From Diplonema papillatum (lineage: Eukaryota > Euglenozoa > Diplonemea > Diplonemida > Diplonemidae), in the NCBI GenBank assembly GCA_030068145.1, contig JAPJBO010000425.1, positions 1 to 64,000 of the forward strand: DNA of 64,000 nt, read 5' to 3'. Below, piece after piece: positions 19,659-30,460 of this stretch (its first letter is position 1; each line of letters opens with the position of its first letter). The notes under the pieces are model-generated. The model was not told the DNA's origin. It saw nothing but the letters and a program-made list of their open reading frames with translations, and ran no database searches. A program made the translations under genes and the position numbers.

Positions 19659-21488
19659 ATGAGGAACCACCGCAGCGCACTGTTGCTCGCGTTGACGCTG
19701 TTCGCGGCTTCACCACCACCACCGGCGTCAGGAGAGCTGCTCATTCAGGCGGAGAGCTACGACGAGCAGTCGGGGGGCGGCGTGGTCTCGATGAGCTTCG
19801 CCCAGACAGGCAGCTGGGTGAAGTACAGCAACGTCGACTTCGGCTTCGCGATGACGCACTTCAATGCCCAAGTATCATCAAAGACAGGCGAAAACTTCGG
19901 CTCCATTGCTGTTCACGTGGACAGCCTCTCGAGTCCGGCGGTGGCTGAGCTCTCCGTCGCTGGGGGCTGGAGCGACTTTCGTACCGTGTCGGCCCCTCTG
20001 AGTCCGATCGTCTCCGGAGTGCACGACGTGTACGTGAAGCTTGGGGACGGCTACAACGTCGACTGGATCATGTTCAACACGACCACCCTTGACGAGGCGT
20101 TCCCGTTCTGTTCGTACAATACCAGAATTGTGGACGGGTGGATCGAAAACCCCAACGACGTTCGGTCGTACCTTCAGTACCTGCGAGGCCCGTCGAAGCC
20201 TTCAGTGTTCTTGGAAAGAGACGACACGTCACGAGCCCAGCACAAGGCGCTGTTCGCTGCGCTCGACCAGGAGGACTACGCGACTGTGAAGCAGATGGCA
20301 ACAGCTGCCAACTACGGGATCGTGTGCCAGCTCCGCCAGACGCGCGCTGGAAAAACAGACACAATCTTGCTGTTCTCGGGAGTGTACGACGCGCCGGACC
20401 AGCAGATCCACCTCCTGTGGCGTGTGGGAGTGGCAGACCCCGTCCTCATCGAATCTGGACACACGCACAAAGACCAGTCTGGAGGAGGCGGCGCTGCAAT
20501 CGACACCCCGTGTTTCGTGCGGTCGAACGCGAGGATGCTCCTCCGTAACGCGATCGCTGCTCGCAAGTCTGAAGTGGAATCGCCGTGCTCGGGCGACTAC
20601 ACAGTGACTGACGGTCCGCATTACGACAAGGGCTGGTTCCACATGGCTCACGAGGAGTACATCGCACTGTACCCAACGGATGCCGTGATTCAGTTTCATG
20701 GCATGGCCAGCGCGAAGTCCGACGGCAGGACTGTGTACATCCACCTCTCCCCCGGCTTCAAAGACGTGGCTAAGCCAGACTCGCTCATCCGGTACTTTGA
20801 CAACGGGCTGGTTGCTGCCTTCGACTCAGAGTACGCAGACGAATACATGGCTTCGTCTGCACGGTCGAGTTCTTACACGATTCTCCGGACGGCAGACTAC
20901 CATCCTGCGACCTTCAACGTGCAGGGCCGGCATGCGAACAACTCGCCGGATCCTTGCAAGAAGTCTGCGACGACAGCTCAGTACAGCAGCGCTATTCAGC
21001 AGTTCGTCCACTTGGAAATGTCGAGCAACCCCCGCAATAACCACGTCGGCGATCTTACCCACGCGATCAACTACGCCGGGGCTCACTGGAAGGCAAGGAA
21101 CGGGGAAATCCTGCTCGTTGAAGCCGAAAGCTTCGACGGCAAGTCGGGGAGCGTGAAGAACGAGACAAAGAATAACGGGGTCACGAACCTGGGGTTCATC
21201 GCAACCGGCGACTGGGTCCGGTACAGCAACGTGGACTTCAGCGAAGGGAGATCAACGTTCAAAGCACATGTTTCGACAGGCACCGACACCAGCACGGGGA
21301 CGATCACGGTCCGCCTTGGCAGTCTTGAAAGCCCACCTGTGGCTGTGCTCAGTGAAGCTATTGCTGGAGGATGGGGCAACTTCGGCGTGGCCCACGTCCA
21401 CCTGAGCGAGACGGTGTCCGGAGTGCACGACGTTTTCCTGGAGTTCGGCTCTGGATACAACTTGGATTGGTTCACGTTCGACAAGTGA
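19659..21488 (+). CDS. Secreted protein with two CBM6-like domains and a central domain
   Basis: The 609-residue intronless product starts with a signal peptide (MRNHRSALLLALTLFAAS, cleavage near residue 25). Residues about 26-143 and 482-609 are similar to each other and to CBM6/CBM36-type jelly-roll modules: LIQAESYDEQSGG and LVEAESFDGKSG, then TGSWVKYSNVDF and TGDWVRYSNVDF, and the closing GYNVDWIMF and GYNLDWFTF. Such modules bind sugars. The central ~340 residues are not confidently identified. They contain DAVIQFHGMAS, a NVQGRHANN word and FVHLEMSSNPR, an arrangement that could fit a zinc-dependent amidohydrolase-like fold, but this is a suggestion from motif shape only. Two flanking modules around one core suggest a secreted enzyme or adhesin acting on polysaccharide. 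The ATG was chosen because it gives the signal peptide directly. Confidence 0.75.
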   Translation: MRNHRSALLLALTLFAASPPPPASGELLIQAESYDEQSGGGVVSMSFAQTGSWVKYSNVDFGFAMTHFNAQVSSKTGENFGSIAVHVDSLSSPAVAELSVAGGWSDFRTVSAPLSPIVSGVHDVYVKLGDGYNVDWIMFNTTTLDEAFPFCSYNTRIVDGWIENPNDVRSYLQYLRGPSKPSVFLERDDTSRAQHKALFAALDQEDYATVKQMATAANYGIVCQLRQTRAGKTDTILLFSGVYDAPDQQIHLLWRVGVADPVLIESGHTHKDQSGGGGAAIDTPCFVRSNARMLLRNAIAARKSEVESPCSGDYTVTDGPHYDKGWFHMAHEEYIALYPTDAVIQFHGMASAKSDGRTVYIHLSPGFKDVAKPDSLIRYFDNGLVAAFDSEYADEYMASSARSSSYTILRTADYHPATFNVQGRHANNSPDPCKKSATTAQYSSAIQQFVHLEMSSNPRNNHVGDLTHAINYAGAHWKARNGEILLVEAESFDGKSGSVKNETKNNGVTNLGFIATGDWVRYSNVDFSEGRSTFKAHVSTGTDTSTGTITVRLGSLESPPVAVLSEAIAGGWGNFGVAHVHLSETVSGVHDVFLEFGSGYNLDWFTFDK

Positions 21489-24423
21489 GGGGGAACGTAT
21501 TCTGAAGAAAACTTTCGCAAGGAGGGTGCCCTTTGTGTCGCTCTCACGCCTATCAAAACACGGAGCATCTTCGGCTGAAAGGTGAATTAGAAGCAACAAA
21601 CGAAGAACCTGATGTGATTACTACAGAGAGTGTGTTGATGCGATTTGTTGTCGCGAAATTATCGTTTGTTGTTTTTGATTATTCTGCCTCCCCCCCCTTC
21701 TCGATTTTGAACGTTTTCCATTTTTTTGCGACAACCAATTTCTGCTTCCCTGGAGACAGTATTTGTTACAGCTAAAAAGAACGTTGGCAGCGGTTTAACC
21801 AAATCACAGGTTAAATCGCACAAACAAAAACTCAACACCCCGGCTTACTTAGTGTCTGGGCAAGGCAGTATAGAACGTGGCAATAGCAGCACCGTTGGTG
21901 GTTGTTGTTGCTTCGCGGCCCCTCTCTCCCCACCCGGCTTTTTTTGTAGAGCCAGCCCCGGGTTGAGTTTCTTTCGTGACACCGCAGGAAAGACTCCCAA
22001 ACCGGCCCACCGTCCCTGTTCCATCTCCGTCGTTGCAGAGGACAACGTCTTGGTTACAAGCTTGCTTATGTACAGCGTGCTGTGCTAGAGGACGAGAACA
22101 AGGTTTACACACGTCCGCACAAACAAAGCCCGGCTGTGCGCACTATAGAGCCTCTCGCGGAAGCTTCCTCAGCAGCGGAGATGAAATAGACCGTTGAAAA
22201 GCAAGACGCCGTTTTTTTTGGGGGGCGGGTTCTTTACTTCGCTGTTTGTTTGGTTCTTCTTTTTATTTACAGCACATTCTTGCCGAGGGAACCTTTCTGG
22301 AACAACGGTACATGAAACACTGAACGGAGCAAGCGACCGATTCGACGAAGGTTCACCCGAAAACTTTCAAATCCCGGATTCTCATGCGCACCATTCATTC
22401 TGTACATGGTGTAAGTTAATGCAGGAACAGCCGTTGTACATGCAAATATCACTTTTTATGGTCCGCTACTTCGTTCGTCAGTGCAAATACCAGGTCCGGA
22501 AACTCCCCGATTTTATGCTTTTGGCCCAGGAAACCGAAAGCGGTTCCGCATGGAAAACGTCAGGCGGAAAAACCAATACGACGCTTAAGTGCGCCGGTGT
22601 AAATATTCGCAGCGGGCTATGACCGGTCCGCTGAGAATTTCCGCCGCCGGCAGTTGCGTTTCCTTTTTCGAAAGGAGGCCCGATCACTGCAGGAAATAGT
22701 CGACCACCTCTGTTGTCAACCTCACACGAGCTGGAGAGGGTAGTCTCGTGGAAGTATTTCGACCAGAAATACGAGGCGGACCACGCGAATGAGAGCTCAT
22801 TCGCAACCACCAACGAGGAACTAAGCTGAGGAGTTGTTTGGTTCCGGCCCGTCAGACCAGGAGACACGGTGAGTGGTTTCGTACCTGCTCAGTCTGCCAG
22901 CTGAACCCAGCTGGCCAATAGTCTGCCCAGATGTTGTGGCGAGCGTTCCGCTTGTCCAGCACACTGGAGCATCTTTTCCTTCCTCTTTGCTCTCCTCTCA
23001 CTCACGCATTTTCCTGCTCATGTAGCTTCGCCTTTTTAACTGTGCCAGCTGCTGTGAAGACGGAACCGGAGTCAACCCGATGAGGTACGAGGAACCACAT
23101 ACTCAAAGCCCGAGTTCCTCACTGAGTTCGGCCGGAAAGAAGGGGACGACGAGTGCAGGGCGCTCAAGGTCCACGAGGAACTGCGGAAGAAGCAGCTGGC
23201 GGGGCTGCGGGCGCAGCTGAAGGAGCTTTCTCCGACAGCGGGAAGGAATCGGAAATGCGTGAGACGACAAGAAAGTAAGTAGGGGGCTGGGCGCGAGTAC
23301 CGGTCGAAAAAGATGACAACTGCCAGTTCGCCGCTCCGGGGGTAAGAGTAGTTTAGTTAGTAGTGGAGTAGTTTTTCGGCTGCTTCCCTAAGGCAGAAAG
23401 TTATCTGGCAGCTGCGACACAGTGTTTACGTGTATGCACATGCGCTGCTGCACAGGCGCGTTGCTGCCGGGATCATCCTTGGGTCCTGCATACCACGTAC
23501 CAGTACATGTATACATGCAGACGTAGTGCGCGCGCGGAGCAGCACTGTCTGTATACGTAATACCTCAGCCCGCAGGAAGAGCTAGGTATTGGTGCACTGC
23601 GCAGTGCAGTGTCGGTATTGGTCCCAATACTGGCATAGGAGGATAGATATCCAGACAGGCGCCACGGTGCCCTCAGTATCCTCATGTAGGCGTAGGTGGG
23701 CGTGCACCACGACGGCGTTTTCCCAGTGTGAGCTGGCCGGGGTGCTTTCTCCCCCGCTATTAGTCTACCCAGGGGGAGCTGGGACACTTCGGGGCCGATG
23801 AACGCTAGAATCTGCAGAGCTTCAGGTGACATGCGCAACGCGTTATATTGTTGCGGTCGGTACGTCAGGGTGATGGCACGTGACGCATCCTAAGCTCTCC
23901 CTTCGCGTCTGAGCTGCCCCAAGTTTGCGGTGGAGAGTCGCCTTCAGCACTTCTGCCGCAGCCTGTAGCGTGAAGTGCTCACCATACTGACCGTTTCTCG
24001 CTACGGTAGAGATATACTCTGATGTCGACTTGCACATAGGTATGCTGGTATGCGCTACCACCTGTTAGCAGCATCAACATCCCAACCACGAGGTCGTGCT
24101 TCTGCTCTGCAGAGCTGCGTACCATGCCAGAAAGTAGTCTGCATCGCGCGGCTTCAGGAGTCTCTACTTATAGGATAGCATTTTCCGGAAAACAGCAATC
24201 GCGCACGATAGCGTCTGACGAAAGCCGAAGAAATAGCTAGTACACGAGAGGGTTGCCCCCTGTACACGCGAAGAAGTCTTTTGCATCGCATCGATGATCA
24301 GTCCAATAATCAAGTTCTTTGCATCTTTCCATCACCGTACTTGTCCGCTATCGGCCTCCGGGAGATATTTAGCCTCATAATTCACCCAGGGAAAGTATCC
24401 CTCACGCACATCGATGCCGTGAA
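21489..24423. other. Long spacer between CBM6-like and repeat-protein genes
   Basis: No confident gene apart from a possible exon at 23058-23274. A short reading frame at 22194-22622 looks random. Bases near 22280-22310 (GGGAACCTTTCTGGAACAACGG) resemble one end of the MITE family at 41192. A TAGT-rich patch is at 23345-23375. Confidence 0.5.
23058..23274 (+). CDS. Possible coiled-coil exon
   Basis: An open frame without ATG reads YSKPEFLTEFGRKEGDDECR then ALKVHEELRKKQLAGLRAQL, which has heptad character and the GC-rich composition of real exons here. It is followed by a consensus donor (AAGAAA/GTAAGT at 23275) and has possible acceptors upstream (TTTTTAACTGTGCCAG at 23048 is in another phase). 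No partner exon was found, so it may be an exon fragment left by duplication. Confidence 0.3.
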
Positions 24424-27400
24424 ATGGCAACGAGCAAAGAAGCCCGGCGCACGAGCGGGGCGGGATACAACGCCGGGGACCCGGTGACGATGAGGGGGCA
24501 TGCTTGCATGGAGGGAAGTCCTGCGAAGCTAGAACCTGGCTTGGGGGAGTCTGGGGGCTGCTTGGGGTACTTCGGTTTCGCAGGCGCCGCGCCAGAGCGC
24601 CGGCCGAGGCGGGAGCTGCGGCGCGATTGGCAGTGCGATACCAACGCGCCGCGGAGCTACGCGAACCACACGGAGGAGATCCGGCACAGACTGTCCCGGG
24701 CGAACGGTTGGAAACCACCGGAAGCTCGGCCGTTTCGCGCCGCCAGCGCGGCGTCCGACAGGCCGCGCCTCCCGGCGCACCGCCGCGATGCGACCCGACG
24801 AAGGGCAACCGACGAGCTCCGCCGCCGGCCTTCCTGGCGTACTAGCTCGTGTGCCATCGCTATCGACAACCAGTTCGACCCGCGCGCGCTTGACGACCGA
24901 GTGTTACCACGAGCCCGAGACAGCAGAGCAGCCCCAAAGGCACTGCACGACCAGTTGCTCCCGAGCGCAGGTGACGGCCACGTGATTTCTGATGCCGTGT
25001 TCGATCGGTTGACGTCAAGAGCCGGGGGCAACAAGTTGACCTCAAGACACGACCAGCTGAACACGGGTGCTGCATACGGCCGCCCGGGCTCTGGTGCTGT
25101 GGACAACGCGTTGATCCGACGAAATGCGGACGACAGGTTGACTTCACGTGCCATACATGACCGCTCAGTGCCGAGTGCTGAGGACAGCCGGCCGACCCCG
25201 AGCCCCAGCTCGCCGGCGCTTTCCTACTGGCCTGCTGCGGACGAGTACCGTGCGGCCACGGCACGACCCGGATACCAACCGAACTCACGGCAAGCCGAAG
25301 ACGCAGCGCCGCTCGTGCGACGACGGGCTGAGCATCGGTTTTCAGATCCGCGGGCCGCTGTGAGTGCGGGTCTGCGCCGCCCGGCTGCGCGCGAGCGTGC
25401 TGGAACGGTCTTGGAAGTGAGTGGGCCGCGGTGCGGCGAACCTCGGGCGTTCTTCACGCGGGGCAGTTGCCGCGAGGCTGCCGACCAGCGACCCGCGGAC
25501 GCGGGAGTGACGCGGGAGGTGAAGAGCGGGCGGGGACAAGACGAACTTCGGCCGCCCTGCTTGCCGCAGGAAGGCGCCGAACAACCGGCATCGATGGCGA
25601 GCAGGCTGCAGCACGACGAGTCTCGGCCATTTTTCACACGAGGCGATTCCCACGAGGGTGCCGATCAACGGCCTACGGACCTAGGAGGAGCGACACGGGA
25701 TATCAAGAACACGTGGAAACAAGACGAACCTCGGCCGCTCTTCATGTCGCAGAACAGTGCCGAACACATGCGGCACGACGAATCCCGGCCATTCTTCACA
25801 CGGGGCAACTCTTCCCACGGGGGTGCCGAAGAACGACCTGCAGACGGAGCGACACTGGAGACGATGAGCAGATGGAAACAAGACGAAGCTCGGCCTCTCT
25901 GCATGTCGCAGGAAGACGCCGAACATATATGGCACGGCGAATCTCGGCCATTCTTCACACGGGGCATACCCCACGAAGGTGCCAATCAACGACCTACGGA
26001 CCCTGGTGGAGCGACACTGGATATGAAGAACAGGTGGAGACAAGACGAACCTCGGCCGCTCTTCATGTCGCAGGAAGGTGATACGCGGCGTGACGAATCT
26101 CGGCCGTTCTTCACACGAGGCTCTTCCCACGAGGCTGCCGATCAACGATCTACAGATCCGAGGGGAGAGACACTGGAGACGAAGAAGAGGTGGAAACAAG
26201 ACGAACCTCAACCTCTTTGCATGTCGCAGGAAGACGCCGAACATCCAAGGCACGGCGAATCTCGGCCATTTTTCACACGGGGCAACCCTTCCCACGAGGG
26301 TGCCGAACAACGACCAGCGGACCCAGGAGGAGCGGCACCGGATATGAAGTCCCCCCCGCGGGGCAGCGCGCCGGCTGCCGCCCAGCCGCAGGTGCCAATC
26401 CGGCGCGGCAAAGCCGCGGCCGCCGGCGAAGCGGCGCGCCGCGTGCACGCCTGCACCGCGGGCGACTTCTGCCACGCAGTTCGCTTCAAGAGGGTCCGGA
26501 TCCAGGACTGGGCCGGCAGGCTCCACGCGCGGCCCCTCGAAACCGGCTTGCCGTTGGCCCCGGCCGATCCCGACGCGGCCCCGCCCGCGGCACTCGATCC
26601 GATCCCGGATGGGGTGCCCGGCAGCTATCTCGACCCTACTGCGCCAGCGCTCCTCAGCGAGCGACACCTGCTCCTGCACTGCCAGGCGGTGCTGCAGTAC
26701 GAAGGTGCTGCTTATGGTGTTGCTCCTTCGAGGGCGCACCCTTCGAACCGCGCTGGCCCCGGCGAGCGAACAGAAAGCGCCGGTTTTGCAGGTGTGCCTC
26801 TGGAAGCCCATCCCTCACACCGCGCACTCCAAGGCGGTGAAGGAGCGCCCGTCGTCCCTTCGGAAATGCAGCATGAAACGCACAGAGATCAACCAGACAA
26901 TGGCGTCCCTTCAACAGCCCGCCGGTCGCACCGCGTGGTTTACGGAGGTGAGAGAGGGGCATCCGACGGCGCTGGCCCCGGAGGTATTCCTCCGAAAACG
27001 CAGCAACCGCGCCGTGTGCTCCACGGAAGTCAAGCAGAAGTCGTTCCTTTGCGAACACAACGGCCCGGGCACCGCGCGCCTCATGATGGGCAAGTTGAAA
27101 CCAGGCCCGACGGTGCTGACTTCGGAGGTTCTACACCAGCGAATCGGCTGGAACCAGACGGGATGCAGAAGAAGTCGCTGCACCGGGTAGGTCATAAAAC
27201 GCACTTGGATGGGCGGTTGGATGATGGATGCGGGTTTGCGGGTTGGTCAGCCCCCGGGGTGCCCGCGGTGCCCGGACGACGTCATGAAACCGACGCAGGC
27301 GTAGTGCAGGAGTCTCGGAGCAGAACGCCCCGCTACAGCAATGATATCGCAGGCTGGCATGCGACCGGCCGCCCGGCCGACGCGTCCGTTGTGTCGTCGG

Positions 27401-27543
27401 CGCCTTCCGCCGCCGCCGCGCAGTGGCCGATGGATCCGGCGGCTCCCGCATTCCCTTCGCAGCTGTCGCACGTCAGCGCGTCGCCGGGTCTTGTGGACTA
27501 CATCAACGCCACCGGTGGGGGAACGCAGCATGCTCCCGACTGA
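24424..27543 (+). CDS. Large protein with six ~53-residue tandem repeats
   Basis: A single 1039-codon frame from ATG 24424. Residues 1-330 are Arg/Ala/Asp-rich and contain degenerate repeats around RLTSRA and DDRVLPRA. Six repeats, starting at about 25438, 25618, 25777, 25936, 26095 and 26257, share ESRPFFTRG, then DQRPTDPGGAT, then a KQDEPRPLFMSQ segment; later repeats alternate LFMSQ and LCMSQ. Residues about 640-740 form a less repetitive block (HACTAGDFCHAVRFKRVRIQ, DWAGRLHARPLETGLP). The C-terminal third has looser repeats around His/Arg-rich words (SHRALQGGE, SHRVVYGGE, PHDGQVE). No known domain is recognised. The repeats are polar and probably disordered. Some repeat boundaries are frame-preserving expansions, typical of rapidly evolving surface or scaffold proteins; function unknown. 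Confidence 0.7.
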   Translation: MATSKEARRTSGAGYNAGDPVTMRGHACMEGSPAKLEPGLGESGGCLGYFGFAGAAPERRPRRELRRDWQCDTNAPRSYANHTEEIRHRLSRANGWKPPEARPFRAASAASDRPRLPAHRRDATRRRATDELRRRPSWRTSSCAIAIDNQFDPRALDDRVLPRARDSRAAPKALHDQLLPSAGDGHVISDAVFDRLTSRAGGNKLTSRHDQLNTGAAYGRPGSGAVDNALIRRNADDRLTSRAIHDRSVPSAEDSRPTPSPSSPALSYWPAADEYRAATARPGYQPNSRQAEDAAPLVRRRAEHRFSDPRAAVSAGLRRPAARERAGTVLEVSGPRCGEPRAFFTRGSCREAADQRPADAGVTREVKSGRGQDELRPPCLPQEGAEQPASMASRLQHDESRPFFTRGDSHEGADQRPTDLGGATRDIKNTWKQDEPRPLFMSQNSAEHMRHDESRPFFTRGNSSHGGAEERPADGATLETMSRWKQDEARPLCMSQEDAEHIWHGESRPFFTRGIPHEGANQRPTDPGGATLDMKNRWRQDEPRPLFMSQEGDTRRDESRPFFTRGSSHEAADQRSTDPRGETLETKKRWKQDEPQPLCMSQEDAEHPRHGESRPFFTRGNPSHEGAEQRPADPGGAAPDMKSPPRGSAPAAAQPQVPIRRGKAAAAGEAARRVHACTAGDFCHAVRFKRVRIQDWAGRLHARPLETGLPLAPADPDAAPPAALDPIPDGVPGSYLDPTAPALLSERHLLLHCQAVLQYEGAAYGVAPSRAHPSNRAGPGERTESAGFAGVPLEAHPSHRALQGGEGAPVVPSEMQHETHRDQPDNGVPSTARRSHRVVYGGERGASDGAGPGGIPPKTQQPRRVLHGSQAEVVPLRTQRPGHRAPHDGQVETRPDGADFGGSTPANRLEPDGMQKKSLHRVGHKTHLDGRLDDGCGFAGWSAPGVPAVPGRRHETDAGVVQESRSRTPRYSNDIAGWHATGRPADASVVSSAPSAAAAQWPMDPAAPAFPSQLSHVSASPGLVDYINATGGGTQHAPD

Positions 27544-27599
27544 ACTCGAGAAAGGGGGCAAGAAGAGAAGAAAGAAGAAAAATGCCGCTCCCGGTCCAG

Positions 27600-27947
27600 G
27601 AATGTGACGGTCAACCTCCGGGGTTTCCAGCGAATCGTCTGGAACCAGACGGGATGCAGAAGAAGTCGCTGCACCAGGTAGTTCATAAAACGCACTTGGA
27701 TGGGCGGTTGGATGTTGGTTGGTCAGCCCCCGGGGTGTCCGCGCTGCCCGGACGACGTCATGAAACCGGCGCAGCCGTAGTGCAGGAGTCTCGGAGCAGA
27801 ACCCGCTACAGCAATGATATCGCAGGCTGGCATGCGACCGGCCGCCCGGCCGACGCGTCCGTTGTGTCGTCGGTGCTGGTGGTGTTACGGACCACGTTTT
27901 TACGTGGTGCCTCACTTCACGGAAAGTACGACCACGCTCAGCTTTGA
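27600..27947 (+). pseudogene. Tandem copy of the 3' end of the repeat-protein gene
   Basis: Bases 27628-27880 repeat 27136-27395 at a 492 bp spacing: both contain CCAGACGGGATGCAGAAGAA, ACGCACTTGGATGGGCGGTT and CAGCAATGATATCGCAGGCT. The copy has lost about 15 bases (DDGCGFA to DV) and later diverges to a different tail ending at 27947. The head of dispersed repeat R1 (AATGCCGCTCCCGGTCCAGG) lies at 27581-27600, at the junction. Confidence 0.8.
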
Positions 27948-28893
27948 CTGAATGACGGCTGACGCATCAAGTGCTCTGCCTAAACATTAACCACATGCGG
28001 ACGAACTACGCATATATGCGTCGTTTAATACAAGGTTATTCCTGTGAGCATGTACAAGCCAAATACTCATCGAAAGTGGCCGTCGTTTGTTTTATTGGAA
28101 CGTTATGGCACAGGTCTTTCAAATGCGACCTTCGTCGGGCAGAAATATGCGCCCCTCGGTTCCTATTTCTGACCCATCTCCCCCCCTCTGAGTATGACCT
28201 GAGGCTTACCGAATAAGTCCCTTTTTCCCAAATTAGCCCACCCCCCCCTCCGTCCGTATGTGGTTAAACTAAGTTTTTTCCCCACCACGCGCTCTTCAAA
28301 CCCAAGAAACATTTCCCCCCCTGGGAGTGAGGGTTCCTGCACGCGGCACTTCTTTCCGCGTGGTGCTTCGAGCAGCAGCTGGCCAATACTCTGCTTTCTG
28401 ACGCCCAATCGCCACTGTGTGGTGGTGGGTGCATGCCCTGACTCGCTGGATACCCGGGAACATCGAGAAGTTTCAACAAAAGCAATGAAAAACTGTCAAC
28501 TTCGGTTGATCGCAGACACAAGAAGCCTTCGGCTTGTATATCGCGAGTACCCCCCTCACAAACTGAGTCCGAACATTTTCCGCACACCTTCCTCCTCTTG
28601 CCAATTCCGAAAGTTCCTCCTCCCAGCAATTACACCCCAGCCTCTGTCAAGACTCGGGCAAACAAAGTATTGCATTTCCGTGTGTCCTCTGCCTTCATAG
28701 TGCGACTTCTTGTGCTCCTTTTCCCCTCAAACACGCTACTGGCAGGCACTGAGTCCAATCGTCCAGCTTCACCGGAACAATCATCTTAGATTGCGGGTCG
28801 TTGTGCGTGCCTCATCCTCCTCAGACGGCGCAGCACTTCCATACAATCACTATACCCTATCCGCAACAGCTCGTGGTGAATCGTGCCTGCTTA
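27948..28893. other. Spacer
   Basis: Holds a partial copy of the CTCTGCCTAAACATTAA repeat (27972-27990) and a + copy of repeat family C (28308-28408, matching 19446-19545 reversed). No gene is supported. Confidence 0.5.
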
Positions 28894-29184
28894 TTGTCTG
28901 ACGAGGACTGCCAAGAAGAGAGAGAGAAGTAAGAAGACGTCTTCGTAACCGATTCCACCAGTGCAAGGGAATGTCGAGAGACCGCCCGGATTGTCTGACG
29001 AGGACTGCCAAGAAGAGAGAGAGAAGTAAGAAGACGTCTTCGTAACCGATTCCACCAGTGCAAGGGAATGTCGAGAGACCGCCCGGATTGTCTGACGAGG
29101 ACTGCCAAGAAGAGAGAGAGAAGTAAGAAGACGTCTTCGTAACCGATTCCACAAGTGCAAGGGAATGTCGAGAGACCGCCCGGA
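28894..29184. repeat. 97 bp tandem repeat, three units
   Basis: Units begin with TTGTCTGACGAGGACTGCCA at 28894, 28991 and 29088 and end in GAGAGACCGCCCGGA. Copies are almost identical (one C/A change in the third), pointing to recent expansion. Confidence 0.95.
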
Positions 29185-29219
29185 AAAACGACCTTGGGCG
29201 AGGTCGCTGGGGGCTAGGG

Positions 29220-30006
29220 CAGTGCTGGCTGCAAACGTGCAAACGTTTGCGCAAACGTTTGCGTTTGCGTTTGCAGATCTGGCAGATGCCGTTTGCAAAC
29301 GTTTGCAAACGGCAACGGTGCAGTGCAAGGCTAGCAATGGATAGACACATGCGAGCGATATAGACGTGGGCAAGTGACATTTATGCTGTCGTGAGTGGCA
29401 GCAGTGACAGTGGGATGTCGACAAACCGCAAAGGAAAAGGCTTTGTTTCTGTGGGACCCTTAGTCGGACTTCTGCTGTGGAGGATTTATTACCGGCGTCC
29501 CCTCCACGAAGCCGCCGCCGCTCTCAGCCCGCAGTGGAAAACGGAGATCTACACCAACGCGACAGAGGGATTGCGAAGGTCCTCGCTTCTTTCCGGACTA
29601 CACGACCAGCTCTGTGCATTGGCTGAGCACTCCGACTGCCTCACCGTACGAGAGGGACTAGGTTTGAAAGCAGCAAACAAGTGGCTCGGGGAGATCTGGT
29701 GGCACGCATTTGGCACCAAGTGGCTGCCATTGCAGGCGGTAGCCAAGAAAAATATTATTGGCCAGCCCAGGGTGGTCGGTGTATGACGCAGTGAAGGACA
29801 ACAAGCGAAGCAGCATGGGGATAAAAATAGCAGATTCCCTCGTGCGGCTGAACTACAACAACAGGAACACCGCCAAGACTCTCCCGCCGTATAAACCCTG
29901 TAAAACGGTAATGACGTTTGCAAACGTTTGCAACGTTTGCACTGCAAACGTTTGCCGTTTGCAGAATCGGTGCAAACGCGTTTGCAGCCGTTTGCAGCCA
30001 GCACTG
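29220..30006. mobile_element. hAT-type element with 8 bp target duplication
   Basis: The left end is CAGTGCTGGCTGCAAACG at 29220 and the right end its inverted copy, CAGCCAGCACTG, ending at 30006. The 8 bp GGCTAGGG flanks both sides (29212-29219 and 30007-30014). CAGTG ends and 8 bp duplications are diagnostic of the hAT superfamily. Next to each end is an array of the palindromic word GCAAACGTTTGC (29232-29312 and 29915-29999). Length is 787 bp. It encodes no transposase and would need one supplied in trans. Confidence 0.9.
29415..29786 (+). CDS. Short ORF inside the hAT-type element
   Basis: From ATG 29415 a 123-codon frame reads MSTNRKGKGFVSVGPLVGLL then LWRIYYRRPLHEAAAALSPQ and later SLLSGLHDQLCALAEHSDC. 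No hAT catalytic or dimerisation motif is seen. It has a plausible hydrophobic N-terminal segment. It may be a captured fragment or chance frame. Confidence 0.35.
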   Translation: MSTNRKGKGFVSVGPLVGLLLWRIYYRRPLHEAAAALSPQWKTEIYTNATEGLRRSSLLSGLHDQLCALAEHSDCLTVREGLGLKAANKWLGEIWWHAFGTKWLPLQAVAKKNIIGQPRVVGV

Positions 30007-30014
30007 GGCTAGGG

Positions 30015-30460
30015 AGGGTGGGATGAATGTTAACTTTCTTTTAACCGCACCCTGATCGACTCACGGGGCTGTAGCCCGCTGTACCCTACACTGAGATGCC
30101 GCCTTTGCGAACCGTACACCTCGTCGGAATGCTGTCACGGCTTGATGTTTTCTGCTGCCACCGCACTCGAATCGTTTGAATGCAAACACTGCTCCGTTTT
30201 ACTCCCGCATCTGCTGAGGAAGAGTGGACAAACGCTTCTTGTGCAGTCTATCGTCACAGATTGTTGCTGCGTATCAAGTTCAAACGACTGCTACTACTAC
30301 AGACCGACCACCTGCACTCTAACTCGTCTCTCTCTCTCACTCTCTCACTTGTTGTGCTCACCGGAGGTGTGAGGCGTCGTAGCACACCAAGTGTCCAAGA
30401 ACAGGTGCGGCGAGGGCGGGATTGGAGGCGGAGGGTCTTCGGTCGCAAGGGAAGGGGGGC
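30015..30460. other. Upstream region of the coiled-coil gene
   Basis: Contains a + copy of the ~55 bp repeat at 30241-30300 ending in CTACTACTAC, then a CT-rich run (30328-30350) before the ATG at 30461. Promoter and 5' UTR are expected here; no specific element is recognised. Confidence 0.45.

Noticed and set aside
30422..30460. Upstream non-ATG extension of the coiled-coil protein
   Set aside because: It opens with TTG; the ATG at 30461 is preferred.
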